A DNA stretch of 64,000 bases, from the NCBI RefSeq assembly GCF_001044395.1, contig NZ_JANU01000039.1, forward strand, positions 62,001-126,000. Direction: 5' to 3'. Below the pieces are notes generated by a model. It was not told the DNA's origin. It ran no database searches and saw nothing but the letters and a program-made list of their open reading frames with translations. This stretch comes from Caenimonas sp. SL110. GTDB lineage: Bacteria; Pseudomonadota; Gammaproteobacteria; Burkholderiales; Burkholderiaceae_C. Both the position numbers and the translations under genes were made by a program. Shown one piece after another: positions 8,860 to 18,451 of this stretch (positions within the stretch are counted from its first letter, which is position 1; every line of letters starts with the position of its first letter).

Positions 8860-9299
8860 GATGCCGCCGCGCCTGGCGCTTGCGGTCTGGGGCGCGAATA
8901 TACCGCACGGCGCATGTCATCCCAGCGCTCAGGCCTTGCGCGGCGTTCAACCCACAACCATTGCGAGCCGGCTTCGGCCCGCCATTGCAGCAAGATCCAC
9001 TGCTGCAGGTCGAGCGCCACTGCGACCGCGCCACCCGACGGCGTCTGGTGGGCCGACAGGTTCCATTTCTCGCCGTCCCACGCCATGCTACCGACCGGAC
9101 TGCTTCGCCAGGTGATCGCTGCCAGACAACCGCTCCCTGCCACGAGCAGGCAGGCCACGACTGTGCGCCAACCCGGTGTTTGCGCCTGTAGCCACCACGC
9201 GCCAACAGCGGCCGCGCCGAGCAGCCACAACGCAATCATGGCAAAGCCTGCAAAGCGCGAACGCCCCACCGGATAGGTCACCGATGGGGCGCTGTGCAT
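8856..9299 (-). CDS. Small membrane protein, YgfX/CptA-like
   Basis: 147 residues. Two closely spaced membrane segments (about residues 17-38 and 44-63) are followed by a soluble C-terminal part with GEKWNLS and, near the end, LWVERR...ERWDDMRRAVY. This layout and the C-terminal pattern resemble E. coli YgfX (LWLAADS...EWRDLRRIL), the partner of the SdhE/YgfY protein. The match is a remote one made by eye. The gene lies 25 bp after fabF and overlaps the rpoE start by four bases, so it is translated with rpoE. No SdhE homologue is seen nearby. Its function here is not known. Confidence 0.6.
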   Translation of the reverse strand: MHSAPSVTYPVGRSRFAGFAMIALWLLGAAAVGAWWLQAQTPGWRTVVACLLVAGSGCLAAITWRSSPVGSMAWDGEKWNLSAHQTPSGGAVAVALDLQQWILLQWRAEAGSQWLWVERRARPERWDDMRRAVYSRPRPQAPGAAAS

Positions 9300-9324
9300 G
9301 GATGGCTGGATTTCAGGACAGCTG

Positions 9325-10578
9325 CTACTGGAGGCGCTTGAACACGAGTGTGCCGTTCGTGCCGCCGAAGCCGAAGTTGTTCTTCACTGCGATATCGATC
9401 TTCATCTCCCGCGCCTCATTGGCGCAGTAGTCCAGGTCGCACTCGGGGTCCTGGTTGAAGATGTTCATCGTTGGGGGACTCTTTTGCTCGTGCAAGGCGA
9501 GTACGGTGAAGACGGATTCGATTCCACCTGCGCCACCGAGCAAATGCCCCGTCATCGACTTCGTGGAATTCACCACGAGCTTCCTGGCGGCATCGCCAAA
9601 GGCTGCCTTGATCGCATTGGTCTCGTTGAGGTCACCCAGCGGTGTCGATGTGCCGTGCGCGTTGAGATAGTTCGCCTGGTCCATGTTGAGACCTGCATTG
9701 CGCATCGCATTCACCATCGAACGGCGCGGGCCGTCGATATCGGGTGCCGTCATGTGAAACGCATCGGCGGTCATGCCGAAACCGACCAGCTCCGCATAGA
9801 TCTTCGCGCCGCGCGCCTTTGCGTGCTCGTACTCTTCGAGAACGACAACGCCAGCACCCTCACCGAGAACGAATCCGTCGCGGTCCTTGTCCCAGGGACG
9901 GGACGCCGTGGCGGGATCGTCATTGCGCGTGGAAAGTGCACGAGCGGATGCAAAGCCGCCAATACCCAGGGGGGAGATGGCGGCCTCGGAACCACCGGCG
10001 ATCATCACGTCCGCGTCACCTGCCTGAATGAGGCGGGCAGAAAGACCGATCGCATGCAGGCCGGTTGTGCAGGCCGTGACAACGGCGATGTTGACGCCCT
10101 TGAAACCATACTTGATCGACACGTGACCGGAGATCATGTTGATGATCGAAGCCGGCACGAAAAACGGGGAAATGCGGCGCGGTCCGCGATTGGTAAGCTC
10201 GGCGTGCGTGTGCTCGATCATCGGCAAGCCACCGATGCCCGCACCGATGTTGCAGCCGATGCGGGTCGCTTCCTCCTCGCCCAGCGCATCGCCGGTGGGA
10301 AGTCCCGAGTCAGCAACGGCCTGGCAGGCCGCAGCCATCCCAAGATGGATGAAGCGATCCATGTGACGGGCTTCCTTCTCGGGAATGTAGTCCCCGATAT
10401 TGAACCCCTTGACCTCGCCGGCAAACTTGCACGCAAAGTTCGACGCATCGAACAATGTGATCGGGGCAATGCCCGACTTGCCCGCCAGCAGGTTAGACCA
10501 GGACTCGCCCACCGTGTTGCCCACGGGGCTCACACAGCCCAGTCCCGTAACGACGATCCGGCGTCCGGTTCCAGTCAT
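9325..10578 (-). CDS. fabF: Beta-ketoacyl-ACP synthase II
   Basis: Elongating condensing enzyme of type II fatty-acid synthesis, joining malonyl-ACP to acyl-ACP. The 417-residue protein carries the thiolase-fold catalytic triad: Cys170 in VTACTTG, then His residues in [11 protein letters not shown] and [15 protein letters not shown] at 10578 gives the normal N-terminus [14 protein letters not shown]; an in-frame TTG two codons upstream is ignored. It follows acpP by ten bases, the usual acpP-fabF pair, and closes the fab cluster before the sigma-E genes. Confidence 0.97.
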   Translation of the reverse strand: MTGTGRRIVVTGLGCVSPVGNTVGESWSNLLAGKSGIAPITLFDASNFACKFAGEVKGFNIGDYIPEKEARHMDRFIHLGMAAACQAVADSGLPTGDALGEEEATRIGCNIGAGIGGLPMIEHTHAELTNRGPRRISPFFVPASIINMISGHVSIKYGFKGVNIAVVTACTTGLHAIGLSARLIQAGDADVMIAGGSEAAISPLGIGGFASARALSTRNDDPATASRPWDKDRDGFVLGEGAGVVVLEEYEHAKARGAKIYAELVGFGMTADAFHMTAPDIDGPRRSMVNAMRNAGLNMDQANYLNAHGTSTPLGDLNETNAIKAAFGDAARKLVVNSTKSMTGHLLGGAGGIESVFTVLALHEQKSPPTMNIFNQDPECDLDYCANEAREMKIDIAVKNNFGFGGTNGTLVFKRLQ

Positions 10579-10588
10579 CGGCAATCCG

Positions 10589-10909
<321 letters not shown>

Positions 10910-10937
10910 TCAACCGGTGGGGAAAATCAATGCATCG

Positions 10938-11681
10938 TCACATGTACATGCCGCCGTTGACGTGTATTTCTTGTCCGGTTACGTAGCCGGCCTGCGGCGA
11001 TGCCAACCATGCCACGGCATGTGCAATGTCGGCTGGCTTGCCCAGGTGCCCAAGGGGGATCTGGCCTAGCAATGCCTTTTGCTGCTCTTCGGGCAGGCTG
11101 GCTGTCATGTCGGTTTCTATGAAGCCGGGTGCAATGCAATTGACGGTGATGCCGCGGCTGCCCAGCTCCCGGGCGAGCGATCGGCTCATTCCCGCGACGC
11201 CGGCCTTCGCAGCCGCATAGTTCGCCTGCCCCGGATTTCCTGACGCACCGACCACCGACGTGATGCTGATGATGCGGCCGTAGCGCTGCTTCATCATCGT
11301 GCGCATCACCGCGCGACTCATCCGGAACACGGCCTTCAGGTTGGTGTCGAGCACCGCGTCCCAGTCGTCGTCCTTCAGGCGCATGGCAAGCATGTCGCGC
11401 GTAATGCCGGCGTTGTTTACCAGAACCTGCAGGCCGCCGTGCTCCTTGGCGATGGCGTCGATCACGGCTTCGGCAGCCTTTGCATCATTGACGTCGAGGG
11501 TGGCTCCCCTGCATCCCGCGTACGCCGACAAAGCAGCCGAAATCTTCGCGGCGCCGTCGTCGGTGGTTGCAGTGCCGATCACCTTCAGGCCGCGATGCGC
11601 CAGCTCCAGCGCGATGGCAGCGCCGATCCCACGGGAGGCGCCGGTGACCAGGGCAACCTGCCCTTCAAATTGGATACTCAT
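10938..11681 (-). CDS. fabG: 3-oxoacyl-ACP reductase
   Basis: NADPH-dependent short-chain dehydrogenase that reduces beta-ketoacyl-ACP. The 247-residue protein shows the cofactor motif TGASRGIG (residues 13-20), NNAG (89-92) and the catalytic Ser142, Tyr155 and Lys159 (YAAAK). The C-terminus ends with the family pattern GQEIHVNGGMYM. Its start overlaps the fabD stop by four bases (ATGA), so the two are translationally coupled. Confidence 0.97.
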   Translation of the reverse strand: MSIQFEGQVALVTGASRGIGAAIALELAHRGLKVIGTATTDDGAAKISAALSAYAGCRGATLDVNDAKAAEAVIDAIAKEHGGLQVLVNNAGITRDMLAMRLKDDDWDAVLDTNLKAVFRMSRAVMRTMMKQRYGRIISITSVVGASGNPGQANYAAAKAGVAGMSRSLARELGSRGITVNCIAPGFIETDMTASLPEEQQKALLGQIPLGHLGKPADIAHAVAWLASPQAGYVTGQEIHVNGGMYM

Positions 11682-12628
11682 TGAACCAGGCCCTTCACTT
11701 CGGCCAGCGACGCCGGATCGAACATCGCTGCGCCTGTCAGCTCCCCATCAATTCGCTTGACCATGCCCGCCAGCACCTTGCCCGGACCGCACTCGACAAT
11801 CGTCGTGATGCCACGTGCCTTGATGGCCTGAACGCACTCGACCCAGCGCACGGGGCCAAAGGCCTGCGCGTAAAGCGCCGCGCGAATGCGGTCAGCATCG
11901 GTCTCGACCTTGACCTCGATGTTGTTGATCACCGGAATTTGCGGTGGCGAGAAAGACGTCGCAGCCAGTTTCTCACGCAGTTTTTCAGCCGCCGGTTTCA
12001 TGAGGCTGGAGTGAAAAGGCGCCGAGACGGCCAGCGGCAGTGCTCGCTTGGCGCCGTTGGCCTTGAGCACCTCGCACGCCCTGTCCACTGCCGCCTTGCT
12101 GCCGGCAATGACCGTCTGCGCCGGATCATTGAAATTCACGGCCTCGACGACTTCCGGGGTGCCGGGCCCGAAGCTGCGAACAACTTCTGCGCAACCTTCA
12201 ATGACCTTCTCGGCGCCCATGCCAAGGATGGCAGCCATCGCACCCGTGCCCACTGGCACCGCCTCCTGCATCGCCTGCGCCCGAAACCGCACCAGCGGCG
12301 CGGCCTGTGCGAGTGTCAACACACCAGAAGCAACCAGCGCCGAATACTCACCCAACGAATGACCGGCGACAACCGAGGGAACTGAACCGCCTTCAGCCAA
12401 CCATGCGCGATAAGCGGCGACGCCAGCTACCAGCATCACAGGCTGCGTGTTCGTGGTGAGGCCCAGCACTTCCTTGGGCCCAGCCTTGATGAGCTGGCCA
12501 ACGTCCTCACCCAGCGCGTCCGATGCTTCCCTGACAGCTTCCGTGACCGCCGGATGGTCGCCCCATGCGTCAAGCATGCCGACGGATTGGGAGCCTTGCC
12601 CCGGAAAGACAAATGCGAACGGTTTCAT
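11678..12628 (-). CDS. fabD: Malonyl-CoA:ACP transacylase
   Basis: Transfers malonyl from CoA to ACP to supply fatty-acid elongation. The 316-residue protein begins MKPFAFVFPGQGSQ, the usual N-terminus; the open frame extends far upstream into fabH-adjacent sequence but that part is not homologous. The catalytic Ser91 is in GHSLGEYSAL and the His in SAPFHSSLM. It lies 37 bp after fabH and overlaps fabG. Confidence 0.97.
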   Translation of the reverse strand: MKPFAFVFPGQGSQSVGMLDAWGDHPAVTEAVREASDALGEDVGQLIKAGPKEVLGLTTNTQPVMLVAGVAAYRAWLAEGGSVPSVVAGHSLGEYSALVASGVLTLAQAAPLVRFRAQAMQEAVPVGTGAMAAILGMGAEKVIEGCAEVVRSFGPGTPEVVEAVNFNDPAQTVIAGSKAAVDRACEVLKANGAKRALPLAVSAPFHSSLMKPAAEKLREKLAATSFSPPQIPVINNIEVKVETDADRIRAALYAQAFGPVRWVECVQAIKARGITTIVECGPGKVLAGMVKRIDGELTGAAMFDPASLAEVKGLVQ

Positions 12629-12665
12629 GAATGGAATGTGATTTGGGTTGGGGGCCGGGACAACG

Positions 12666-13643
12666 CTAGAAATCAACCAGCACCGCGCCCCAGGTGAAGC
12701 CGCCGCCCACGCCTTCGAGCATGAGCGTGTCACCCTTTTTGATCTTGCCACTGCGCACTGCAGCATCGAGTGCCAACGGAATCGAAGCGGCTGATGTGTT
12801 GCCATGCTGGTCCACCGTGACAATCAATTTGTCCAATGGGAGCTTCAGCTTCTTCGCCGTGCCCTGCATGATGCGGATGTTGGCCTGGTGCGGGATCAGC
12901 CAATCGATATCTTCTGCCGTCCGGCCAGCTTTGGCGAGCGTTGCACGCGCGGCATCCTCCAGCACGCCGACCGCGAGTTTGAACACGGCCTGGCCATCCA
13001 TTTTCAGGAGCGGGTCGCCCATGACTTTGCCACCAGAGACCGTTCCCGGGACGCACAGGATGCCGACGTGCTTGCCATCGGCGTGAAGGTCGCTGGCCAG
13101 GATGCCCGGTGTGTCGGAAGCCTCGAGCACCACGGCACCAGCCCCGTCTCCGAAAAGCACGCAGGTTGTCCGGTCGGTGAAATCGAGAATGCGCGAGAAC
13201 ACTTCCGCGCCGATAACCAGCGCCTTGCTGGCTGCACCTGTCTTGATGAGGGAGTCGGCCACCGTCAGCGCATACACAAAGCCACTGCAGACGGCCTGCA
13301 CATCAAATGCAGCGCAGCCGGCAATGCCGAGCTTGTTCTGCAGGATGCACGCCGCCGATGGAAACACCATATCCGGCGTCGACGTCGCAACGATGATGAG
13401 GTCTATCTCACCTGCGGCGATTCCCGCCGCTTCCAGCGCGTTGCGTGCTGCTTGCGCACCCAGATCGCTGCTGGTGACATCGGTCGCTGCGAAGTGCCGG
13501 GCGTGAATCCCGGTTCGGTCGACGATCCACTGGTCTGACGTTTCGACGCCGCTTGCCCCAAGTTCGGCCGCAAGGTCGGCATTCGTCACGCGGCGCGGCG
13601 GCAGGTAGCTGCCAGTGCCGGTAATTCGCGAATATCTGTTCAT
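12666..13643 (-). CDS. fabH: Beta-ketoacyl-ACP synthase III
   Basis: Initiates fatty-acid synthesis by condensing acetyl-CoA with malonyl-ACP. 325 residues. The active-site Cys119 is in VQAVCSGF, and the His and Asn partners are in IPHQANIRI and [10 protein letters not shown]. The C-terminal [13 protein letters not shown] closing motif is intact. It starts five bases after plsX ends, consistent with one plsX-fabH-fabD-fabG transcript. Confidence 0.97.
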   Translation of the reverse strand: MNRYSRITGTGSYLPPRRVTNADLAAELGASGVETSDQWIVDRTGIHARHFAATDVTSSDLGAQAARNALEAAGIAAGEIDLIIVATSTPDMVFPSAACILQNKLGIAGCAAFDVQAVCSGFVYALTVADSLIKTGAASKALVIGAEVFSRILDFTDRTTCVLFGDGAGAVVLEASDTPGILASDLHADGKHVGILCVPGTVSGGKVMGDPLLKMDGQAVFKLAVGVLEDAARATLAKAGRTAEDIDWLIPHQANIRIMQGTAKKLKLPLDKLIVTVDQHGNTSAASIPLALDAAVRSGKIKKGDTLMLEGVGGGFTWGAVLVDF

Positions 13644-13648
13644 GTAAG

Positions 13649-14698
13649 TCAGGTGACGACGGCATCGGCCGTTGCTTGGGTCTCTTCACTGGCTGCCAGC
13701 AAGGGCCGCGCATGGGCGATCCGGGCCTGCACACGTTCCAGCAGCTTGTTTCGGGCCGCATCATACGCCCGGTTCAAAGCCTGCTCGAAAGCAAACTCAT
13801 CTGCAGAGCCGTGACTCTTGAAGACAAGCCCCCGCAGGCCCAGCAATGCAGCTCCATTGTATCGACGGTAATCGACCCGGTTTTTAAACGCAGATAGGAT
13901 GGGATAAGCAGCAATTGCCGCAATTTTCGTCAATGCGTTACGGGAAAACTCTTCCTTGAGGAACCCTCCGATCATTGAAGCCAGGCCTTCGCTGGTTTTC
14001 AGCGCGACGTTTCCGACAAAACCGTCACACACCACGATTTCGGTCGTTCCCTTGAAGATATCGTTACCTTCGACGTTGCCGTAAAAATTGAGATCGCCAT
14101 TGTTGGCGGCAGATCGAAGCAATTCACCTGCCTTTTTGATCACTTCGCTACCCTTGATGATTTCCTCACCAATGTTGAGCAGACCCACGCTGGGCGACTC
14201 CACATTGTTCAGCGCAGAAACCAGGGCGGACCCCATGACCGCAAACTGCAGCAGATGATGCTCCGTGCAGTCCACATTGGCGCCGAGGTCCAGCACAGTG
14301 GTAGACCCGCCTTTGGCGTTCGGCAACGGAGATGCAATGGCTGGGCGATCAATGCCGTCTTCAGTCTTCAGGAGATAGCGAGCCAGCGCCATGAGCGCGC
14401 CGGTATTGCCCGCTGAAACGGCGACCTGCGCGTTGCCATCCTTGACCTGCTGGATCGCGACGCGCATGGATGAATCTTTTTTTCGCCGCAATGCCACTTC
14501 GACGGAGTCATCCATGGCAACCACTTCGGTCGCTGCGATGACTCGAGCGCGGGAGTGCTTGAAAGCGGCCAGCCTGTCGGCTGCACCCACCAGAAGCAGT
14601 TGGGCTTGCGGGTGATGATCCAGGAAATTCTTGCAGGCGGCGAGTGTGACGACAGGGCCGTGGTCACCACCCATGCAATCGACGGCCAGAGTAGTCAT
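13649..14698 (-). CDS. plsX: Phosphate acyltransferase PlsX
   Basis: Makes acyl-phosphate from acyl-ACP, the first step of the PlsX/PlsY phospholipid pathway. The 349-residue protein begins [15 protein letters not shown], the family hallmark, and includes [10 protein letters not shown] and [18 protein letters not shown] at 14698 is used; an in-frame TTG nine codons upstream lacks similarity. It is the first gene after a hairpin (14727-14760) that separates it from rpmF, so part of its expression may depend on read-through. Confidence 0.96.
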   Translation of the reverse strand: MTTLAVDCMGGDHGPVVTLAACKNFLDHHPQAQLLLVGAADRLAAFKHSRARVIAATEVVAMDDSVEVALRRKKDSSMRVAIQQVKDGNAQVAVSAGNTGALMALARYLLKTEDGIDRPAIASPLPNAKGGSTTVLDLGANVDCTEHHLLQFAVMGSALVSALNNVESPSVGLLNIGEEIIKGSEVIKKAGELLRSAANNGDLNFYGNVEGNDIFKGTTEIVVCDGFVGNVALKTSEGLASMIGGFLKEEFSRNALTKIAAIAAYPILSAFKNRVDYRRYNGAALLGLRGLVFKSHGSADEFAFEQALNRAYDAARNKLLERVQARIAHARPLLAASEETQATADAVVT

Positions 14699-14726
14699 GG
14701 CACTAAATGTAATCGCGACTGACAAA

Positions 14727-14760
14727 TGAAAAGGCCCGCACTGCGAGGCAGTCGGGCCTT
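14727..14760 (-). terminator. Hairpin between rpmF and plsX (partial terminator)
   Basis: On the minus strand an 8-bp outer stem (14753-14760 with 14731-14738) encloses a 5-bp inner stem with a three-base loop, and four T residues follow before CATTTG. The short T tract suggests an attenuator rather than a full stop, letting some transcription through to plsX and the fab genes. Confidence 0.55.
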
Positions 14761-14778
14761 AATCGATGCCTGTCAGGT

Positions 14779-14961
14779 TCAGGCGTCGTGCTTTGTTTTG
14801 AGCACCTTGCGGCCACGATAAAAGCCGGTGGGGCTGATGTGGTGGCGAAGATGGATTTCGCCGGTGGTCGGCTCGACTGCAATGCCTGGCGTCACCAGGG
14901 CATTGTGCGAACGGTGCATGCCGCGCTTGGACGGCGATTTCTTGTTTTGCTGGACGGCCAT
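14779..14961 (-). CDS. rpmF: Ribosomal protein L32
   Basis: 60-residue basic protein of the large ribosomal subunit. It begins [20 protein letters not shown], the standard L32 N-terminus. The Cys pairs found in some L32 proteins are absent, as in other zinc-free versions. AGGAG lies just before the ATG. The yceD-rpmF-plsX order links ribosome and lipid synthesis and is conserved across proteobacteria. Confidence 0.97.
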   Translation of the reverse strand: MAVQQNKKSPSKRGMHRSHNALVTPGIAVEPTTGEIHLRHHISPTGFYRGRKVLKTKHDA

Positions 14962-15075
14962 GATGGGCTCCTGGATTCAAGGCCCAGTGCCATGAAACAT
15001 GACGCAAGGGCGGTTGGTTGGTGATTGCTGGGCGAAGCCCGCGATTATAGCCCACCGTCTCCCGCACGGCCATCA

Positions 15076-15627
15076 CTAGCCCTTCTTGACCCCGGACTTG
15101 AGCGTCTCCAGGACGGCAAACGGGTTTTCCCGCGCGCCCCCAGCCTCCTCAAAACCGTCATCGACTGCAGACAATTGCACGCTTTCCGGGCAGATTTCAT
15201 GGAACGGGGCGATTGGCATCTCCATCAGGATTTCGTCCTCGATGAGCTCCACCAGGTCGAAAGTCCGGCTCAGCGCGAGCACGTCTTCTTCCGACTCGTC
15301 ATCCTGCGTGGCGGCGGTTTCCTCGTCGGCGACAAAGCGAAAGGACCGGTCGAAAGCAATGGGCACGTCCACCGGGCCCATGCATCGCTGGCAGGTCAGG
15401 GGCAGCTCGGTCGAAGCCTTCAGATGCAGCCAGACCTGCGGATTCACGTGACCAGGGTTGCGCAACTCCCCTTGGGCGCTCCAGGCCACCTGCGAATCGA
15501 CTGCGCGACCTTGCGTTTCCGCAAAAATGCGCGCGAACTCGCGCACCGGGACTTCACCGTGGAGTGACGATCCATCTTCCGCAAAAGACTTCACATCGAG
15601 CCGACCTGCCGAGAACTGCCTTGTCAT
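15076..15627 (-). CDS. yceD: YceD/DUF177 family protein
   Basis: 183-residue protein of the DUF177 family, encoded upstream of rpmF in most proteobacteria; it has been linked to 23S rRNA maturation. A CxxC pair (LTCQRCMGP) in the middle and an acidic segment (QDDESEEDV) are visible, with a typical C-terminus ENPFAVLETLKSG. ATG at 15627 is chosen although the frame runs nearly 100 codons further, because homologues start MTRQFSAG-like. There is no Shine-Dalgarno sequence; TACACT lies seven bases before the ATG and could be a -10 box giving a leaderless mRNA. It is divergent from maf with only 26 bp between. Confidence 0.9.
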   Translation of the reverse strand: MTRQFSAGRLDVKSFAEDGSSLHGEVPVREFARIFAETQGRAVDSQVAWSAQGELRNPGHVNPQVWLHLKASTELPLTCQRCMGPVDVPIAFDRSFRFVADEETAATQDDESEEDVLALSRTFDLVELIEDEILMEMPIAPFHEICPESVQLSAVDDGFEEAGGARENPFAVLETLKSGVKKG

Positions 15628-15653
15628 GCGGCCCAGTGTAAGAGAATCGAACG

Positions 15654-16259
15654 ATGCCTGAAGCCGCCACCATGCCCACCAACCGCTCCATCGTGCTGGG
15701 TTCGAGCTCCATTTACCGCCGTGAGCTGCTGTCGCGCTTGCGATTGCCATTCGAGGTCGCAGTGCCTGACGTGGACGAATCGCCACTGCAAGGCGAGTCG
15801 CCGCGCGAGCTGGCCTTGCGGCTGGCGCGCGCGAAGGCTCTTGCAGTCGCAGCACGATTTCCGGATGCGGTCGTGATCGGGTCGGACCAGGTCGCAGATC
15901 TGGAAGGCGAGCCACTGGGAAAACCCGGCAATCACGCCAACGCAGTTGCCCAGCTCGGACGAATGAGCGGCCGCAGGGTCGTCTTCCAGACGGCGGTCGC
16001 GGTGGTTTGCAGCGCTACCGGGTTTGAGGCGGTCGACCTTGCGCCGGTCGAAGTGCGTTTTCGCGACCTCGGCGCTGCCGAGATCGAAAGTTACCTGAGG
16101 GCAGAGCAGCCCTACGACTGCGCAGGCAGCGCCAAGAGTGAAGGCCTGGGCATTGCACTGCTGGAATCGATCGAAAGCGACGACCCCACAGCGCTGGTCG
16201 GCTTGCCGCTCATCCGCACCTGCCAGATGCTGCGCGAAGCCGGCATCCGGCTGTTCTGA
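15654..16259 (+). CDS. maf: Maf-family nucleotide pyrophosphatase (YceF type)
   Basis: Hydrolyses non-canonical nucleoside triphosphates; the YceF branch prefers 7-methyl-GTP. The 201-residue protein has the N-terminal substrate loop LGSSSIYRRELL, the catalytic Asp78 in IGSDQV, and CAGSAKSEGLG late in the sequence. GSDQV, rather than ADT, fits the YceF rather than the YhdE subgroup. The start could also be the ATG six codons further on. It is divergent from yceD and followed 12 bases later by the RsmI-like gene. Confidence 0.9.
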   Translation: MPEAATMPTNRSIVLGSSSIYRRELLSRLRLPFEVAVPDVDESPLQGESPRELALRLARAKALAVAARFPDAVVIGSDQVADLEGEPLGKPGNHANAVAQLGRMSGRRVVFQTAVAVVCSATGFEAVDLAPVEVRFRDLGAAEIESYLRAEQPYDCAGSAKSEGLGIALLESIESDDPTALVGLPLIRTCQMLREAGIRLF

Positions 16260-16271
16260 ATTCAGCCCCCC

Positions 16272-17027
16272 ATGCCACACGGCAAACTCTTTCTCGTCCC
16301 CGCGCCCCTGGATTTCGGCACCGGCTCACCGGGGCCCCTGTCGGGCGTGATGCCCGACAAAACACTGCACACGGCCTCGCTGGTCACGCACTGGATCTGC
16401 GAAAACGCCAAGAGCGCGCGGGCTTACCTCAAGCGCATTCATGAGGTTCATCCGCTCGCGCTGTCCCTGCAGGAGCAGTCAATCGTTGAACTCCCGCGCG
16501 AGGTGCACAAAAAGGGCGACCACGGCGGCGAATTCGATGCGCGACCCCTGCTTGCCGCAGCCCTGCAAGGCAGGGACATGGGACTGCTGAGCGAAGCCGG
16601 AATGCCTGCAGTGGCCGATCCGGGCTCGTCGGTCGTGCGCGCCGCTCACGACCTCGCCATCGACGTGGTGCCGCTGGTGGGTCCGGTCTCGCTCCTGCTG
16701 GCGCTGGCTGCCAGCGGATTGAACGGGCAGAACTTCGCCTTTGTGGGCTATCTGCCCCAGGATGCAACGCAGCGCGCCCAGCGCATTCGGGAGCTGGAGG
16801 CGGCGGCGTTGAAAGGACAAACCCAGATGTTCATCGAGACGCCCTACCGCAACCTCGCGATGTGGGAAGCGCTCGTGAAGACGCTGCAGACCCAGACCCG
16901 GCTTGCCGTGGGCAGCGCCCTGACGCTGCCAGCCGAGGTCACCGCAAGCCGCGCGGTGAAAGCATGGCGGGGCGCCCCCTGCCCGGTCGCCAACGATACG
17001 CCCGCCGTCTTCCTGATTGGCCGCTGA
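16272..17027 (+). CDS. SAM-dependent methyltransferase, RsmI-like
   Basis: 251-residue protein of the tetrapyrrole (corrin/porphyrin) methylase fold, related to the 16S rRNA 2'-O-methyltransferase RsmI. The motif LLSEAGMPAVADPG (around residues 105-118) is the RsmI-like SAM-binding loop, followed by VVPLVGPVSLLLALAASGL. The N-terminus differs from true RsmI (FLVPAPLDFGTGSPGPLS), so this is the paralogous subfamily usually found beside maf in Burkholderiales; its RNA target is not certain. It is convergent with the sppA-type gene, 22 bp apart. Confidence 0.85.
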   Translation: MPHGKLFLVPAPLDFGTGSPGPLSGVMPDKTLHTASLVTHWICENAKSARAYLKRIHEVHPLALSLQEQSIVELPREVHKKGDHGGEFDARPLLAAALQGRDMGLLSEAGMPAVADPGSSVVRAAHDLAIDVVPLVGPVSLLLALAASGLNGQNFAFVGYLPQDATQRAQRIRELEAAALKGQTQMFIETPYRNLAMWEALVKTLQTQTRLAVGSALTLPAEVTASRAVKAWRGAPCPVANDTPAVFLIGR

Positions 17028-17049
17028 AGGGCCGGCCCGGCTACAGCAA

Positions 17050-18054
17050 TCAGCGAATCGCCGGAATTGCCTTGAGGGCGCGCACGGCACCTTCGCCGAT
17101 GGAAGCGCCGAACTTCTTGGCCAGCCGCTCTGCCACATTGTCACGACGGGTGTAGTCCACCAGGTCTTCGGCCTTGACCACTTCGCGGGCCACATAGTCG
17201 AGATTGCCCAACTGGTCGGCCAGACCCATGTCCACGGCCTGTTGGCCGGTCCAGAAGAGGCCGGTGAAGAGCTCAGGTGTTTCCTTGAGGCGCTTGCCAC
17301 GGCCTGCCTTGACGGCATCGATGAACTGCTTGTGAATCTGGTCGAGCATCCCCTGGGCGAACACGCGGTGCTTTTCGGTCTGGGGGCTGAACGGGTCGAG
17401 AAAGCCCTTGTTCTCGCCGGCCGTCATCAGGCGGCGCTCGACGCCAAGCTTGTCCATGAGGCCGGTGAATCCGAAGCCGTCCATCAGCACGCCAATGCTG
17501 CCCACGATGCTCGCCTTGTCGACGTAGATGCGATCGGTGGCTGCTGCGATGTAGTAAGCCGCAGATGCGCACGACTCCTCGACCACTGCATAAACAGGCT
17601 TCTTGTACTTGGCCTTCAGGCGGCGGATTTCGTCGTTGATGATGCCGGCCTGCACCGGGCTGCCACCGGGCGAGTTGATGAGCAACACCAGCGCCTGCGC
17701 ACCGGTGTCCTCGAATGCGCTGCGCATGGCGGCGACCACCGTCTCGGCGCTCGCATCGCTGCCCGAGGCGATCTCGCCCTTGATCTCGATGACGGCGGTG
17801 TGGGGCAGCGACTTGTCGGTGCTCGCGCCACGATGCATCAACGACCAGAACAGCACGACAAAGAACAGCAACCACGCCATGCGCGTGAACAGGCGCCAGC
17901 GGCGGTTCGTGCGCTGCTCTTCCAGCGTCGCAAACATGAGCTTTTCGAAGGTGGCGCGCTCCATGGCCAGGAGGCGTTCGGTTTCCCGTGCCGCAGCAGA
18001 TGCCTGCGCGTGCGGCTCCTCCGGATAAGTCGCCGGAGGCTGTGTATCTTGCAT
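17050..18054 (-). CDS. sppA: Signal peptide peptidase SppA-type protease (S49)
   Basis: Membrane-anchored protease that degrades cleaved signal peptides. The 334-residue protein has a cytoplasmic N-terminus, one membrane segment (about residues 59-73) and a periplasmic S49 domain. The Ser-Lys dyad is seen: Ser164 in SCASAAYY and Lys216 in GENKGFLDPF; the oxyanion segment is NSPGGSP. The length matches the short form, a half-size subunit that assembles into a ring. It starts two bases after the Rieske gene, forming a HAD-Rieske-sppA unit. Confidence 0.93.
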   Translation of the reverse strand: MQDTQPPATYPEEPHAQASAAARETERLLAMERATFEKLMFATLEEQRTNRRWRLFTRMAWLLFFVVLFWSLMHRGASTDKSLPHTAVIEIKGEIASGSDASAETVVAAMRSAFEDTGAQALVLLINSPGGSPVQAGIINDEIRRLKAKYKKPVYAVVEESCASAAYYIAAATDRIYVDKASIVGSIGVLMDGFGFTGLMDKLGVERRLMTAGENKGFLDPFSPQTEKHRVFAQGMLDQIHKQFIDAVKAGRGKRLKETPELFTGLFWTGQQAVDMGLADQLGNLDYVAREVVKAEDLVDYTRRDNVAERLAKKFGASIGEGAVRALKAIPAIR

Positions 18055-18055
18055 G

Positions 18056-18451
18056 TCAGAACTCGATCGGTTTTAGGTTGTAGTCAGTATGCCAGTGCAC
18101 CACACCCCCGTGTTCCGAGAGGATGATGCGAACAAGCCCTCCGCGGCAGGGCCCACTGGCACATTCGCCCGTGTCGGGCTGGTACACCGCGCCGTGCGTG
18201 CTGCAAAGCAGCCATCGGCCAGAGTCGTCGAAGAACCGGTTGGGTTGCCAGTCCATTTCCATCGCCACGTGCGTGCAGCGGTTGAGGTATGCATGAACCT
18301 GCCCCTGCCAGCGCACAGCAAACGCCCGGCAGGTCTGGCCGCCATAGGAAACATCAAACGGCACGGCCATGCCGCCATCTGCCAGATCGGTCGAACTGCA
18401 AAGGGGAATGACTTCTTCCATGGGGCTATCGCAGGCGCTGGGGATGGTCAC
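18056..18451 (-). CDS. Rieske [2Fe-2S] ferredoxin-like protein
   Basis: 131-residue soluble protein with a complete Rieske cluster site: CTH near residue 59 and CSTH about 20 residues later, each giving one Cys and one His ligand. No signal peptide or membrane anchor is visible, so it is a cytoplasmic Rieske-type ferredoxin; its partner is unknown. The GTG start overlaps the stop of the phosphatase gene (GTGA); an ATG ten codons downstream is an alternative. The HAD-Rieske-sppA order is common in Burkholderiales but no joint function is established. Confidence 0.88.
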   Translation of the reverse strand: MTIPSACDSPMEEVIPLCSSTDLADGGMAVPFDVSYGGQTCRAFAVRWQGQVHAYLNRCTHVAMEMDWQPNRFFDDSGRWLLCSTHGAVYQPDTGECASGPCRGGLVRIILSEHGGVVHWHTDYNLKPIEF

